From Gillisella taibaishanensis (lineage in GTDB: Bacteria; Pseudomonadota; Alphaproteobacteria; Rhizobiales; Rhizobiaceae): a DNA stretch of 64,000 nt. Below, one piece after another: positions 63,955 to 64,000 of the stretch; position 1 is the stretch's first letter; each line of letters begins with the position of its first letter. Made by a program: the position numbers and the translations under genes. Under the pieces are notes generated by a model, which made no database searches, was not told the DNA's origin, and saw nothing but the letters and a program-made list of their open reading frames with translations. Location of the stretch: NCBI RefSeq assembly GCF_001938985.1, contig NZ_MKIN01000018.1, positions 186,001 through 250,000 of the forward strand. The letters run 5' to 3'.

Positions 63955-64000
63955 TTGTGCTGCACAATTCCTTAAACCGGAATCGATTTAAATCGTTAGA
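63955..64000 (+). repeat. Dispersed repeat A, cut by the window edge
   Basis: TGTGCTGCACAATTCCTTAA and ACCGGAATCGATTTAA match the second part of the repeat (TGCTGCA...CTTAAA...CGG) seen at 18960-19064. It follows the GT41 cluster, so a copy of this repeat lies on each side of the cluster. Confidence 0.55.

Overview
The window is chromosomal DNA from an alphaproteobacterium of the order Hyphomicrobiales, most likely family Rhizobiaceae (Rhizobium, Allorhizobium or Agrobacterium-like). This rests on GC-rich coding sequence, the complete choline-O-sulfate operon betI-betC-betB-betA, PrsDE-type type I secretion genes, a SPINDLY/OGT-like glycosyltransferase cluster, IalB and DUF1499 proteins, and two dispersed intergenic repeat families of a kind I associate with this group. 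Species-level assignment is not possible by eye.

Left part (1-19 kb): a DciA/DUF721 gene cut by the window edge, mutY with a HAD hydrolase, a monooxygenase gene frameshifted by a 26-bp tandem duplication, an Ivy-like lysozyme inhibitor, an aromatic-acid-type MFS transporter, a secreted SH3/IalB pair, ppdK, a TadG-like vWA protein, a multi-pass membrane protein, and then a LysR regulator divergent from a compact cassette: 2-oxoglutarate/Fe(II) amino-acid dioxygenase, LysE/RhtB exporter and ThrH-like phosphatase. A type I secretion ABC transporter/adaptor pair follows, with no obvious substrate beside it.

Middle (19-46.9 kb): tRNA-Pro(CGG), a small lipoprotein, and the assimilatory sulfate genes cysH-cysD-cysN behind a strong promoter containing a palindrome. 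Next come an AT-rich stretch with an orphan membrane protein, a toxin-antitoxin pair, a LacI regulator, assorted enzymes and tRNA-Gln(TTG). A fluoride-resistance operon (CLC-F fused to DUF190, then crcB) sits behind a fluoride riboswitch. A lone flagellin, a second canonical ClC channel and a short MprF-like protein follow. The bet operon runs betI-betC-GST-betB and is separated from betA by a HigBA-like toxin-antitoxin module and a small protein gene. A degenerate second copy of the betA 5' end lies beyond that module, and a vapBC relic lies at the betA 3' end.

Right part (46.9-64 kb): an EAL-CBS-GGDEF protein, a Tat-exported DUF1963 protein, a quinone oxidoreductase, a coupled pair of a tandem YcxB-like membrane protein and a small secreted protein, a methyl-accepting chemotaxis protein, a short terminator-bounded unit with a 24-codon ORF, and three tandem GT41 (OGT/SPINDLY-like) glycosyltransferase genes. 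These encode four catalytic domains, the last apparently degenerate. A copy of the same dispersed repeat lies on each side of the cluster.

The most distinctive items are the GT41 cluster with its neighbouring mini-transcription unit, the amino-acid hydroxylase/export/phosphatase cassette, and the rearranged betA locus. All functions are inferred from sequence patterns; no database search was run.
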